NCBI RefSeq assembly: GCF_040054535.1
Contig: NC_090782.1
Location: 24,727,501-24,791,500 of the forward strand
From: Antennarius striatus
Lineage: Eukaryota; Chordata; Actinopteri; Lophiiformes; Antennariidae
Length of the DNA stretch: 64,000 bases
Direction of reading: 5' to 3'
In this document: positions 25,708 through 56,259 of the stretch, piece after piece
Layout of the letters: every line of letters starts with the position of its first letter
Numbering within the stretch: position 1 is the first letter of the stretch
Notes under the pieces: model-generated
The model's database searches: none
What the model was told of the DNA's origin: nothing
What the model saw: the letters and a program-made list of their open reading frames with translations, nothing else
Made by a program: the position numbers and the translations under genes

Positions 25708-26159
25708 TAACCTTGTGAATTCACCTGGATTAAGCTGGGGGTGACGTCTGATTGGTTGGATTAACGTGTGCACCATCAGCATAAAAAATAACATATCATG
25801 CCACTCAGATGCGGCGGACTGGTCCCACACACTTTCAAATAAATCCTGGATCCGCCCCTTTTCCAAGTCGAGACACCTGGACCCGCCCACAGACCCGCCC
25901 CTAAGGGGTCCAGGTAGGACGAGGAGACTTAGACCTATATTTAAGTCTGTTGGAACAAAAGTTCTGGAGGGAGGCACCAGTATGTTCTCCAACATGCTAC
26001 GTGTGGCTCGTTTTTCCTTCAGTAAAACCTGACCCTGAACGCCTCACGGGAGGTAAACCTGGGTTCTTTGTGGGCTTTGAGATGGATTACGCTTCTCACG
26101 GGGTTGTGACGTGAAAGTAGTCCCTCGGTCCGGAGGCGTACATTTACTCCATTACTCTT
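25708..26159. other. Gene-free DNA before the GHRHR-like promoter
   Basis: No exon is seen. At about 25740-25800 the minus strand contains a degenerate YADG.HV reading similar to the YADDTHV segment at 27960-28060, perhaps a remnant of another LINE. Confidence 0.3.
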
Positions 26160-26383
26160 CTGGTGTCGACGCGCGCGGCACCGCGCCGCGCCGCCGCCGC
26201 GCCGCCGCGCCGCGGCCGCGTCTGTGCGCTCTCAGGGAGGAGCGCACCTTGACGCGCACAGTCGAGTCCCGCGTCCGCTCCGCGCGTCATGCGGACCTTC
26301 CCCCGCACCGGTCACCGGACAGCCTGACATCATCCCTGGACCGATTCGCACATTTCAGTCCTCCAGCTGAACGAACCCTGAAG
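26160..26383 (+). promoter_or_regulatory. CpG island / promoter and 5'UTR of the GHRHR-like gene
   Basis: This segment is densely CpG-rich (CGCGCGGCACCGCGCCGCGC and similar at 26168-26220) and ends at the first ATG. It contrasts sharply with AT-rich DNA on both sides. No TATA box is evident. The transcription start is not defined. Confidence 0.6.
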
Positions 26384-45134
<18,751 letters not shown>

Positions 45135-46237
45135 GGAGCGGCACGATGGGAGGGGGCGGGGCTTTAAACACAGATTGATGAATGTTTTAAGGTATTTTGG
45201 CTTTACTCGGTATGAGTTGTCTGAAGGTACGACCTTTGCATTCGGCTGGTGGACATGATGATGACTTTATCCGCAACCACCGAGGGTTTTATTCCGTTTT
45301 TGATATTCCCACTGATGTGCCCACGCGTTCCCACGGAAACAGGATGAAACACTTTGTCCCTCAACTACAACAACACAGATAATTATGACCCATTGCTGTT
45401 CTGTGGTTAAAACAGGTGTCGTTTTTACTTCCTGCTCACGGAATGAGTCAGAAGTTCCTTCACCCTGAGGAGAGTCTGAAAAAGATCTAGAAGAACCCCA
45501 ACCCAGAAATAGTTCTATTACATTCGTTATATTCTCTGGGACATGTGACCACACCTTCAGGCCAATCAGAGGTCAGCAGTACAGGAAGCTGAATAACTAC
45601 CAACAACTGATTGGATACTGGTCTGTGTAAATAAATAAAATAAAAGGAAAGAAAGACTTTATTTCAAAATATATGGAAATGAAAACTTTGTTAAATTAAA
45701 AGTAACTTAATACTTTATTTTCAAACCATAGGTAAATAAAGACTTAAAAAGGAAATCAGAATGCTATTTCAAAATAAAATAAATAAATAAAACTATCTCA
45801 AATTTAAAAGTAGATAAAGACTTTAAAGACTGACTTCACACTAAAGTGAAATTTACCATCACAGTTGTACCTCAGTTTATTCTAGTCACCACTTTTCCAT
45901 ACTTTGACTTCCACATGTTACACCTTTATTTTGTCTGTGGGTTTGGGGTTGGAACCTTTGCGCCCCTGAAGTGAACCATTCTCTATTTCGTAACACTCAT
46001 CCCTCGTTGTGTTTTTATGGTTGTAAATAGACTTCAGGTGGAAAAGAGGGACTGAAACAGATTTGTTGTTATTTATATGAACGTGTTTCACTTTACGGAT
46101 TTAAGTTTCTTTTCTCTTACGCCTGATAGTTCCCTGTTTGTTCATGTGTATATTTCGTGATATTGATTGCTTGGCTTCTGGTTTAAACATTAAATTTATA
46201 AATGGAAGTAAAATGATTCAACCTCCAGTACGTAGTT
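45135..46237 (+). other. 3'UTR of the GHRHR-like gene and adjoining DNA
   Basis: No further coding exon. AATAAA within an AT-rich run at 45630-45635 is a plausible poly(A) signal about 500 bp after the stop, but the run is low-complexity, so it is weak evidence. Confidence 0.4.
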
Positions 46238-46854
46238 ATTGGCAAAATCTACTATTGATCAGTTATTGGTAACCAACTCACCTGATACTCAATGCGCAGG
46301 TTTTTAGTTTATTTCCACATTGAAGTCATTTAATCAGACCCAGAAGGTCTGGGAAGTTCTATGGAGCCATGGAACCAAACTGGACCTTTTGGGGTCTCTG
46401 GTCCAGCGATCTGTCTGGTGGAGGAAGATCTGGGTCCGCTTTGCTTCCTGGTCCACCAGAAACCCGCAGCCTGTAGTGGGTCATATGGATTCCATCAAGG
46501 ACCAGGAGGTCCTGATAGAAAACATCTTCCCATCTGTGAGGAAGATGAAGATTGGACATCACTGGATGAAGATCACTAGCATACCTCAAAGTCCACCAAG
46601 ACCTGGTTCCAGAAGAAGTCCTGGATCATTCTAGAGGCATCAGGGTCTCCAGACTGGAACCGTTAGGAACCCTCTGGCGGATCTGAAGGAGGCGGCTGCA
46701 GCAGGAACAGCAGGAACATTCCAGAACTGGAACTGGATCAGATTCATCTGGAACCAGAAGCTGGATCAGGTTTAGAGGAGCTCACGTGTCTCTAGACGAA
46801 CTGATGGGGTAGGTGGAAACATTTCAAAACAGTCCATCAGTAGATTTTGCCAAT
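46238..46854 (+). pseudogene. Decayed, shortened Tc1/mariner transposon
   Basis: Inverted ends ATTGGCAAAATCTACT (46238-46253) and AGTAGATTTTGCCAAT (46839-46854) enclose about 617 bp. Inside, the plus strand reads EVLWSHGTKLDLLG, a decayed form of the Tc1 catalytic-domain block, then a segment resembling the following part of the transposase (NIFPSVRKMKIGHHW). The frame is broken by a stop at about 46632 and the N-terminal DNA-binding part is absent. It cannot encode an active transposase. Confidence 0.7.
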
Positions 46855-49815
46855 GAACTCGATCGATGAAGGTGATGAAACATTTCGCTTCCATCCGTGT
46901 TTTCTTGTTTTGACGTGTTTTTTTTGTATGTTTAGTCTGATCTGTTCAGGTTTACAGATGAAACGCGACTCCTGACCACTAACCTTTGATGCATTCCTAC
47001 TTCAGGCGGTGGAACAAACACGTTTCAGATTCACGCCGTGTTCCCGTGTTCCCCCACACGCTTTCATCTGACTGAACGATGTAATCGGAGCTTGTTTTCA
47101 TGTCATTACATCCCCGTGTTTTTCCTCTGATCTTTATTTTCCAGGTTCTAAAACACAAACTTCTCATTTTTGGTTGTTTTTCGTATTTCATCACAAGATG
47201 AAAGGTGGTCATCATCATCATCATCATCATCATCAAATGTCATTTTCTTATCATCCAATCCAGTCCACTTCCTGAAACCCCAATGTCCCATCTAGAATCT
47301 AGAATCTATGGCTCTATAAAAACTGTTTTCTCAAAAAAATGCTAGTTTTTAATCTGTTTTTGTTTTTTTTTAAACTAAAAAGGCAAAGTGCAGTATCTGC
47401 CACCCGGGGGCACATACTGCACTTTACCTTTGCTGGACAATAACAGTCTCCTGCATTTTGATGCATTAAATAGCCAAAACTGACACAACATGGAGCCAAC
47501 GAGTTAAAAACATTTATTATTCATACTAATAATGTACAAAAACCTTCCAATAGTTGCACAAAGAGAAGAAACACCTGCAGCTTTTTTTACCTTTGACCTC
47601 CAGACATGAACGGTTGTTCATCCAACAACGAGGTCGTCTGCAGGGCGGCGCCATCAGAAGCTAAAGGTTCTACATGTCAAAATAAGCACAAACCAAAATA
47701 ATAATAATAATAATAATGATAATAATAATGATAATACAGCAGTTTTCTATTTTTACGCCACTTTTCTTTTCCTCATGTTCGCAAACATTCAAAGGAAAAG
47801 TCTCTGATTGGGCCAGAGCTATAGAGGCTCCTCCCACTCAGGATGACCCAATGAGATGATCGGATTCGACAGGCATGCATCAGCCGAGCAGAGCACGTGA
47901 CCACGGGAGGCCGTTACACCACGGAACACGATCACCAGTAAAATAACAGGAAGCCGGAGTGATCACATGACACGGATTCACGTCAAACCACAGGAAACGA
48001 ACAGCGGCGGCGGCGGCGTTTTCACACCTAGGCTCAAAGGTCACAAAGGTTGGCCAGACCTTCACACGCTTCTACCAACTACAGCTCAAAACCACAGCAT
48101 CCAATGGCAGCAAAGGACGACGGACGTGCGTCTGACATCAACATCGTAGCGGCGAATAAGGCTCCTATCCCATAATAAGACCGGAGGGGCGGAGACAAGG
48201 GCGTGAACAGGTGAGATTGTCTGAATGAAGTCAACCAGAGCAGAGGAGGTGATTGTCCAGCCCTTCCCTCCAAAAACATGCTGATGAAGAAACAGTGCCC
48301 CCTCATGGCTGCTGTTGGAACTGCAACCTAATGAACAGTTTGAGGTCAGCCCTTCTTTTCTGATTAATTTGCAGCGAAGAGACGGAATATAATAAAGTAA
48401 AAATATTAAAAATACGTTTTAAAACGTAAAGAATCACAGGACGTTGAAGTGCTCCGGTCCAGTGAATGGAATTAAATCCTTTTACTTCCTTGATTTATAA
48501 TAATTTATTTTGACTCCTGTAATAAATCACATTCTAGTGCTTTAATTCATGTTTAGTTAAAAAGCTTCAGTACTTGAATGTCGCTTTAACAAAGTTTAGG
48601 GTCTTCGTTTCGGCGGACGACGGAGTAAACATCGACTTTACTGTTTCCGTATTTACACTCTACAAATAAAATGACAAATAATCATTCAATCGCTATAGCT
48701 TCAGATCTGACAGAAGAAAAGAGAAAACAATGAGTCGGCACGTCGAAAAATCTACAAGCAAGAAAACCGAAATAAAAATACATCTTAAAAACTCAATAGG
48801 TTTCAGTTCAATTCAGCAGCTTTTACCTTCACTGGTTGTCATGGAAACACACATCATATCCACGAGTGTGTTTGTCATTATTTCTGCGAATCTGGAGGTT
48901 TATTCTCAAATATTTCACATTTAAATCCCAGAATAATAAAAAAAAAAAAAAAACTTCCTGGCAGTGTTTTGATGTGCGTTCAGACCATCATGGAATGATT
49001 CACTGAAATTTATCAAATGTATGTGTAAAACAATTTCACAGCTTAAGTTTAACACAAAAATATTTGTTCAATTTGTTAAAAAATTCCTTTTTAAAAAAAA
49101 CCAAAACTAAATTTAGGTCATTTCGGATGAAAACAAAGAATCATATTCGTTAGAATTTAAAATGACAGATTTTTAGGAACTTTTCTGTTGAAAAGTTTAG
49201 AGAAAATTAATTTAGAGGAAATGAAGGCGTTGCCAGTAAAATAAAACGTCTTTATTCTAGTCTGATAAACACCGATCGTCACGCCTTCTTGAGCAAAAAC
49301 CCATTTGAAGGTTCAAACACCGATCCGGTCCAAAAAGTGCTTTCGTTCAACTCTTTGAAATCAAAAGACGACAGAAGCCAAAATAGTTGTTCTCTTTGTT
49401 TGTTTTGTGCTTGAAGGCACTTTTGGAGACACGAAGAGTCGAACGTTGGGATTCGGAACAGAAATCTGCTGTGACATCAGTTGCAAAGCCGACTCAGCGT
49501 TTGCAAACGAACGGCCGTGCAAAGATTCAGTCAATGGATTCGTCTTTGGAATGAGAGAATTCACCTCGACGAGAGCGAAACCCTCCAGAATCGAGACTGA
49601 AACGGGTTTTCAGAATCACTCACGTTTCTAAAACCAGTTTTTAAAAAAAAGAGGACATTCAACACATACGATAAACACGACTTCATGCATGTTGTTGTTG
49701 ACATTTTGTGTACTAACGGCTGTTTAGACGACTCCATCCCTTCAAGGATGTGTTGGTTGTCGTCGGCAACTGAGGAAGAGTCTTCATGTTGGAATGCTTT
49801 GGGTCCCTCCACCTT

Positions 49816-49832
49816 CAGCGCCCCCTGGTGGT
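49816..49832 (-). promoter_or_regulatory. CTCF-like site between the receptor genes
   Basis: On the minus strand ACCACCAGGGGGCGCTG, a strong match to the CTCF core. It faces the plus-strand site at 27338. Confidence 0.45.
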
Positions 49833-50029
49833 ACTGATCAGTCCGCACAGAGCGCTGCCTCTCCAGCGCTGACGGGGTTAAATTATCAATAACACTGATC
49901 TAACGGTGACCCAATCAGTCACCACATTTAACACAACCACAGGTTTACTGTACAACCAGCTGCACATTCACACCCGCAGTGTTCAATCCAGATTCAAATC
50001 CGATCTGCCCTCCTTCACACCTGGTCCCA

Positions 50030-50310
50030 GATCGGATCCGATTCCAATGTCTTCCTCTTCCACACCGAATTCGGATTCGGATGTGAATCCGATCTGTCCT
50101 CGGATTTAGATCCGAATCCGATCTCTTCCTCCTTCACATCAGATTTGGATCCGAATCCGATCTGTCCTCCTTCACATCGGATTGCGATCCAAATTCAATG
50201 TGTCATCCTTCACACCTGATTCGGATCTGAATCCGACCTGTCCTCCTTCACATCGGATTCAGATTCAGATCCGAATCCGATCTGTTCTCCTTCACACCTG
50301 ATCCAGGATC
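50030..50310. repeat. GGATTCGGATCCGAATCCGATC minisatellite
   Basis: Irregular units of about 40-55 bp combining ATCCGAATCCGATCT with GTCCTCCTTCACATC. The GGATTC/GAATCC and GGATCC steps make many small inverted repeats. Confidence 0.85.
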
Positions 50311-50415
50311 AAATTCTAATCCGATCGTCGTCGTGCGATCTGTGAGACGTTTCTGTCGTCACTCTGCTGCATCGATATTTGTTTTGTATTCACTTGAATG
50401 TGACCCAGAAGGCCC

Positions 50416-50429
50416 GTTGCCATGGTAAC
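50416..50429. promoter_or_regulatory. RFX X-box palindrome
   Basis: GTTGCCATGGTAAC, a full match to the X-box GTNRCC(N0-3)RGYAAC, about 360 bp beyond the adcyap1r1 stop. A related GTAACCATGACAAC is at 50600-50613. Motif matches only. Confidence 0.4.
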
Positions 50430-50787
50430 CCTACATGGACACTACATTTCCCATGATGCAGCATTGTCTCCTCCATGCAGAACTCTCTTCCAGACGGGAT
50501 CACAGGGAGGAGAGCCTGACTGGTCTCACTGGTCCCACGGCGCTAGCGCCAACGCTAACGCTGTAGCACCTGACGACTTCAAACACAATATGTACAGAGG
50601 TAACCATGACAACCATGGTGAATGACGATGCTCGGGTCGGGTCGGGGATGGAGGGGTCAGACTAGGGGCTGTTTGGGGTCGCTGGAGTTCAGCTGGGTTT
50701 CCATCTCGTGTTGGTCCGGGTTCGGGTCGGGGGACGGGTCGGCGAGGTCGGTCATCGGGACGAGGGCGTCGCCGCCGCCGCCGCCGC

Positions 50788-53700
50788 TCAGGTGGCCGGG
50801 GTCTCGGCCTGCAGGCTGGACATGCGGATCTGCGAGCTGCTCTTGCTGAGGATGGACAGCTGCGTGCCCCCGTTCACGCCGCTGCTCGCCAGCGACGGGT
50901 GGCGGTGCTTCAGGTCCACAGCAAAGTACCGGTTCACCGTCCAGCTGCGCCATTTCCTCTTGATCTCCGATTGCACCTTGAGGGAGATACTTCACAAGGT
51001 CATTATTAATGGACCTCGCTGGAAAGACTTCACTGCCCCCCCCCCCCAGTTTCCATAGACGCACAACCCCCCCCATGCAGAAATCGAGAAACAGGAAGTA
51101 CTATAGCTCTGAAAGGGTTAAATTTGGTGTTCTGTTTTATTTATACTTTCATTAATTTGCTGACAATAAAAACAGAGAAAAACGTCCCTATAATGATGGT
51201 TTTTATCTCAAATTAACGTTTATTTTTCCTCATAAAGTTAATGGAAACATAAAATCGTGATTTTTCTCTTTCATTTTCTGTTTCCCCGATTAAACCGAAT
51301 CGTCTGCTTTGATTCTGTTCGAGTTTTTGAACTGAAGTGACTCAACAATCCACATGAACCGAACCCTTCAAAACTTAAGATTTATGTAATTTGCGGTTCA
51401 ATTATCATCTGTTCATCTTTTGTTTACATTTTCAACATAAAAGACGACTTAAATCTTTTACCTCCAATGAGAAAATCAACTACAGGTAAACCTTACGTCG
51501 TTTGGAGTTACGTCGGTCTTGATTATACGTTGGTTTTCAATAAATAAATAAAAAAATAAAAATCAAGTTGATTTTACTCAATTTATTTGTTTTTATAAAC
51601 TATTTTTTTAATATACGGCTTATTATTTTTATTATCATTCATTCAATAATAAAGCATCCATGATGAAAGGTAAACATCGACAAAGTGTTTTTGTAAATTA
51701 ATTTTTTTTGTCTCTATTATGTTAAGAATAAAATTTAATTGTTTGTCAAATCTATTTTGTTAATACAAAATAGATTTGTATTAACAAAATATTATTAAAA
51801 TACATTCATTAATAAAGTTCAACTTATGTCGTTTTTCCCAATTGCCGACGTAAGTCGAGGTAAAAGTCTATAAAAAATAGAGAAAAGAAAACATAAAAAG
51901 GTGTAAAGATCACTTTGAGCTGCTGGTTTTATCATGTTTTCAGGTAAATTATAATATTTAAATGAGTGAAGTGATGGCGGAGGTTTACCTCTCCGTTCAG
52001 GAAGCAGTAGAGGACGGCCACCACGAAGCCCTGAGGAGACACCAGAGGGTCCAACATGAGCTCAGCAGCGGGACCCCACCGGTTCTGACCGGTTCCAGTT
52101 GGTCACCTCGACGTGATTCTTATTTGTCTACGTGGGGCGGCGCTCACCTGGAAGGACCCGAGGCCCAGCTCGAACACCAGCCGCTCCCTCTTGCTTACGT
52201 TCTCCGGGGAGAAGGCGAACACGGTGTAGTGGATCCCGAACAGCGGGATGAGGAGCAGCGTGGAGCGGGCCAACCGCCTGCAAACACCAGGAGCGTGAGG
52301 ACTGGAACATTCACTGACATTAATATAGAAGTTTGATTTTTAATCAGAAGCACCGCCTCTTGTCCCAGACTCTGGATATGTAAACCTCAGCTAACGTTGC
52401 TTGGAGCATACGAAAAAAAAAAATCGAGTTTACATCATTTTCCTCCACTTTCCTCCATCAAATCACTATTAAACCATTAAAAACACATAAAATCATATTA
52501 CTGTACAATAAATCAGAATAAAACAGATTATATCATATTATTAGCCCTTAGCAACCCCCGTGACCCACAATGAGGAAGAACCAGCTGAAGACGAGACAGG
52601 GACCTTTTTTTCTGTACTATTTTAATAAATAAAATTTAATTGTTTATGGCCTCAAAATATATTTAAATAAACTAAATATGATTAAAATGTATTAATTAAT
52701 AAAATTCAGTACAGAATTGGGAATGTTTATCTACAGTTTAGTCTGGAGACGAGTCCATTCAACTGACATTGATTACCGACCTAAACCGAGGTTTAACTGT
52801 GTTATTAATAGCTGAGAAATAGAAATAAAAAAATGTACGACTGAAATAAGAGAGATGGTTATTAATCAATCATTTTAAAATAATTACCAGCCGTAATTCT
52901 GAAGAAGTTTTGAATTTACAAAATAAAACGACTTACAGGTAAATACTAGATTCATTTCCGCCGATATCTGGAGACTGCAACTTCTGGACGAGGATGATGA
53001 TGATGCCGATGAAGAGCACAAAGTTGATCTGGAGGAGATAAGTTAAAAACGTAAATGAGTAAATAAACACATAAATAGTAAATAAATAATCGCACCATTT
53101 GGTGATGTCATACCATGATGGATGCCAGGACAGGTCCCTTGATCACCCACCAGATGGCAGCGTTGTCATTCATGTCCCAACACCTGGAGAGCAAGAAGCA
53201 GCCAATCAGAGCCTGACCTGATCTAAGCCCCGCCTCTGCGGCTCGGTACCTACCCGATGTCATCAAAGTGCAGCCTCAGCACCGCCCAGATGGTCACACA
53301 CAGGGTGGGGGCCCCTGGGAACACACACGCCGTTAGAAACGCCCGACACCACGCCGGCCAATCAGAACGCAGCGTGCGTGTGACCTCTCACCCCAACCGA
53401 TGATGATGTACCAGTAGAAATATCTCTTCTCTGGGAAGAAGGTCTCCACCAGTAGCGTGAAGAGGTAGAGGCCTTCGATGAAGAGCCAGAAGTAGTTGGA
53501 GAGGACGCAGTAGTGGAAGAAGATCATCACCGCCCGACACTCCAGCTGAGGGGGAGGGGTCACACGCCTCAGCCAATCAGCTGGGAGAGAGGGGAGCGGA
53601 GGGGCGTGGCGTGGCGGCGTTACTCACGGTGTGGATGAAGCAGTGCTCGCTGTCCTCCTGGGCGTAGAGGACGCCGTCTTTGATGAAGACGGAAATGGCT

Positions 53701-55014
53701 CTCAGGATGAAGGAGACGAAGAGGTTCATGTGGATGAAGTTCCTGGTGCAGTGCAGCTTCCTGTGGGGGGGGGGGTTGTCAGTACGGGACAAACCGGGAG
53801 GAACGGGAACATCCCACGCTCCACAAACGTCTCACCTGAACCTGCACAGGATGACCATGGCCATGGTGAGGGACACCAGCGAGGTGCTGTAGCCCACGGT
53901 GTAGAGCGCCTTCACCGACACGAAGTACGTGTCCTGGAACAACACGGAGCGTCACGGCGGCTCGCCTTCACCGCCAAGTACTGAGTTACTAAGTAGTACT
54001 ACTAGTAATGAGTAGTAAGTACTAGTAGTAATAGCACTACTAGTACTTGCTAGTTACTTTGTTACTAAGTACTAACAAGTACTAAGTACTAACAACATCG
54101 CTGGTGAGACCAGCGATGTTGTTTGGTCTAGAGACAGTGTCACTGAGGAAAAGACAGGAGACAGAGCTGGAGGTAGCAGAGATGAAGATGCTGAGGTTCT
54201 CTCTGGGAGTGACCAGGAAGGATAGGATCAGGAATGAGTACATCAGAGGGACAGCACATGTTAGAGGTTCTGGAGATAAAGTCAGAGAGGCCAGACTGAG
54301 ATGGTTTGGACATGTCCAGAGGAGAGATAGTGAATATATTGGTAGAAGGATGCTGAGTTCTGAACTGCCAGGCAGGAGGCCTAGAGGAAGACCAAAGAGG
54401 AGGTTTATGGATGTAGTGAAAGAGGACATGAAGGTAGTTGGTGTGAGAGAAGAGGATGAGAAGACAGGGTTAGATGGAGGACACTGATTGGCTGTGGAGA
54501 CCCCTGAAGGGGAAAGCCCGAAGGAAAAGAAGAAGTTACTTTAGGTAGTTTTGCTACTTTAGTTACTTTTGTTACTGTAGTTCATGTAGCTAGTTTTTCT
54601 ATTTTCGATACTTTAGTTACTTTAGTTACTTTAGTTACTTTAGTTATTTTACTCACTGTAGTTATCTTAGCTACTTTAGTTCTCCTTAGAGGGCCCGGCG
54701 TCCGGCGCTACCCACCGTGTGGTTGACGTTGCCTTCGTCGAACATGCAGGCGTCGACGTAATGAGGGAACGTCTCCGACCAGCCCAACTCGGTGCAGTTC
54801 CGACTCACCTTCCCGAGTTCTGTGGAAGAGGAACACCTCCGTTTGAAAGGACCGTTTTAATGGCTTTGGTGAACATGAACTTCATCATCGCCATCATCAT
54901 TATCACCATCATCATCATCGTCATCATCACTACCAGCAGCAGCAGGAGGAGGGGAGTATTTATGACGTGAATTTTCATTTATGGGTGAAATATTCCTTTA
55001 ATGCAGAAAAAATG

Positions 55015-55082
<68 letters not shown>

Positions 55083-56087
55083 CGAGACATCTTTCATCAC
55101 TCACCGTAGTCTTCTTCACTCATGAACTGGGAGAACAGTTCTGGACAGTTGACCTCCACCACCTCGCCGACCTTCGCCGGCAGCCAGCAGGTGAGATTGT
55201 CCCACATCCAGGGACATCCTGACACCACAGGAGGAAACATCCCCATCAGTAATAAATAACAGGCTTCTAGACATCACTGGGTCCGCTTCTGCTCTTTCAT
55301 CAAATTATCATCATCATCATCATCATCATCATCACACCAGACATTGACGTCATGAGACGCCGTAGAGACGCCACTCGAAGATCAGCTTTTATTCCAAGGG
55401 TCGTGATGAGGTGCCGCCCTCCTCCCCCTCCTCCTCCCCTTCTGAGGACATTCATGTGTTCAATGGGGAGGGGGGGGGGTGGAGCCAGGAGGGGTGGGGG
55501 GTGGAACCTACCGTAGGCGGGGTCGTTCCGGGGGTCATCCGAGGCCATCATCTCCATGCATCTCTCCTGCTCCCACTTGATCACACAGTTGGTGGGAACC
55601 TGCTGGCTGGACGCCTGAGGAGAGGAGGTGGAGGATGAGGAGGACATCAAAGCTTCACGAGCTTCCATCCATCCATCCGTCCATCCGTCCATTGCTTAGC
55701 GACCGTGCCGTTAAAGCCCCCTCTTCCTCTCTTCCCACCATCCTCTCTGAAGCTCCGCCCCCTGACCCTTCCTCCTCCAGGTGATGACTCACCTCCAACA
55801 ACAAGGAATGACAGATCGACCTGAATACTGATAAACGGGATGTTGAATAAATCATCCCAACACATCTCTATCCATCGTCCTGCCACACGGCGATTGATTA
55901 ATTATTGATCTGACACTTGATTCGGTGATCCGAGTGTCTATGAATTTATTCCTGTTGCAGCTGCTGCTGTTTGAATGTGGATCAGTGTGAAGTGGAGGAC
56001 GTCCTTTAAAGGAACAGAATGAGTGACTCAGCTCACCGCGGCGACGAGGAGCACGAGGAGCAGCATGCTGATGTTAGCGACGGACAT
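50788..56087 (-). CDS. adcyap1r1: PACAP receptor (PAC1), class B1 GPCR
   Basis: Thirteen exons, listed 5' to 3': 56087-56037, 55614-55512, 55218-55105, 54819-54716, 53933-53836, 53760-53628, 53545-53392, 53314-53254, 53183-53114, 53028-52937, 52277-52148, 52030-51989 and 50976-50788 (1341 nt, 446 aa). The start ([17 protein letters not shown]) gives a short signal peptide. The ectodomain has [37 protein letters not shown] and N-glycosylation sites. The 7TM core includes [40 protein letters not shown] and [20 protein letters not shown]. The tail, with [20 protein letters not shown] and ending [10 protein letters not shown], is nearly that of mammalian PAC1, making the assignment secure. It binds PACAP at the cell surface and signals through Gs and Gq. 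The ectodomain exon that gives mammals an extra 21 residues is not seen, nor is a hop cassette exon in the third-loop intron. The gene is compact (5.3 kb) apart from repeats in introns 4 and 10. Whether it is the a or b fish copy cannot be said. Confidence 0.95.
51480..51875. mobile_element. pogo/Tigger-like MITE (copy 2)
   Basis: The ends are imperfect inverted repeats: AGGTAAACCTTACGTCG on the left and CGACGTAAGTCGAGGTAAAA on the right. The ACCTCGACTTACG end resembles pogo/Tigger termini. An internal perfect palindrome has arms 51747-51760 and 51765-51778 (CAAATCTATTTTGT / ACAAAATAGATTTG). AATAAAATTTAATTGTTT links it to the copy at 52403-52803. It lies in the last intron of adcyap1r1. Confidence 0.55.
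52403..52803 (-). mobile_element. pogo-like MITE (copy 3, uninterrupted)
   Basis: In the opposite orientation to the split copy at 33790-35232, which it matches over most of its length. It starts on the minus strand with ACAGTTAAACCTCGGTTTAG. It lies in the intron of adcyap1r1 where the hop exons occur in mammals. Confidence 0.6.
54091..54534 (+). mobile_element. RTE LINE 3' end with fold-back 5' junction
   Basis: From 54106 it carries the RTE C-terminal coding region ([38 protein letters not shown]) to the stop at 54485-54487 and the standard 3' end (GGCTGTGGAGACCCCTGAAG, then GAAGAAG). The 15 bp before it, 54091-54105, are a perfect inverted copy of 54109-54123, making a hairpin with a GAG loop at the truncation point. 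It lies in intron 4 of adcyap1r1, antisense to the gene, between TACTTAG-type simple repeats. Confidence 0.85.
54535..54670. repeat. TTACTTTAG simple repeat
   Basis: Irregular TACTTTAGT units follow the RTE tail. Similar ACTAGTAGTA and AAGTACTAA runs at 53975-54090 precede it, so the LINE seems to have landed in an existing simple repeat. Confidence 0.8.
55016..55081. repeat. (CA)n microsatellite in adcyap1r1 intron 3
   Basis: 66 bp of CA, ending only 24 bp from exon 3. On the transcribed (minus) strand it is (TG)n just downstream of the splice donor. Confidence 0.95.
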
Positions 56088-56259
56088 CTTGTGTTTCTCA
56101 ATGGGTTTCCTGGGAGCAGCGACAGATCCACCCGGCGGGACGTGGGCTCACCTCGGGATCTGAAACCAGAAGGGAGACGGATGAAAGGATGGCGTTCTCC
56201 TCCAGGAAGCCAAATGGAACAGCAGGAAATGTCTACGATCCATTAAAGTCCTAATCGCT

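Larger units (their letters stand above)
46855..50787 (-). other. Convergent intergenic region / possible long adcyap1r1 3'UTR
   Basis: No coding exon is seen on either strand. On the minus strand, AATAAA occurs at 49255-49250 (within CTAGAATAAAGACG) and near 47520-47515, so transcripts of adcyap1r1 may end about 1.5 or 3.3 kb beyond its stop. The region also holds short (ATC)n and (AAT)n runs (47211-47235 and 47698-47738), a CTCF-like site and a minisatellite. Confidence 0.4.
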
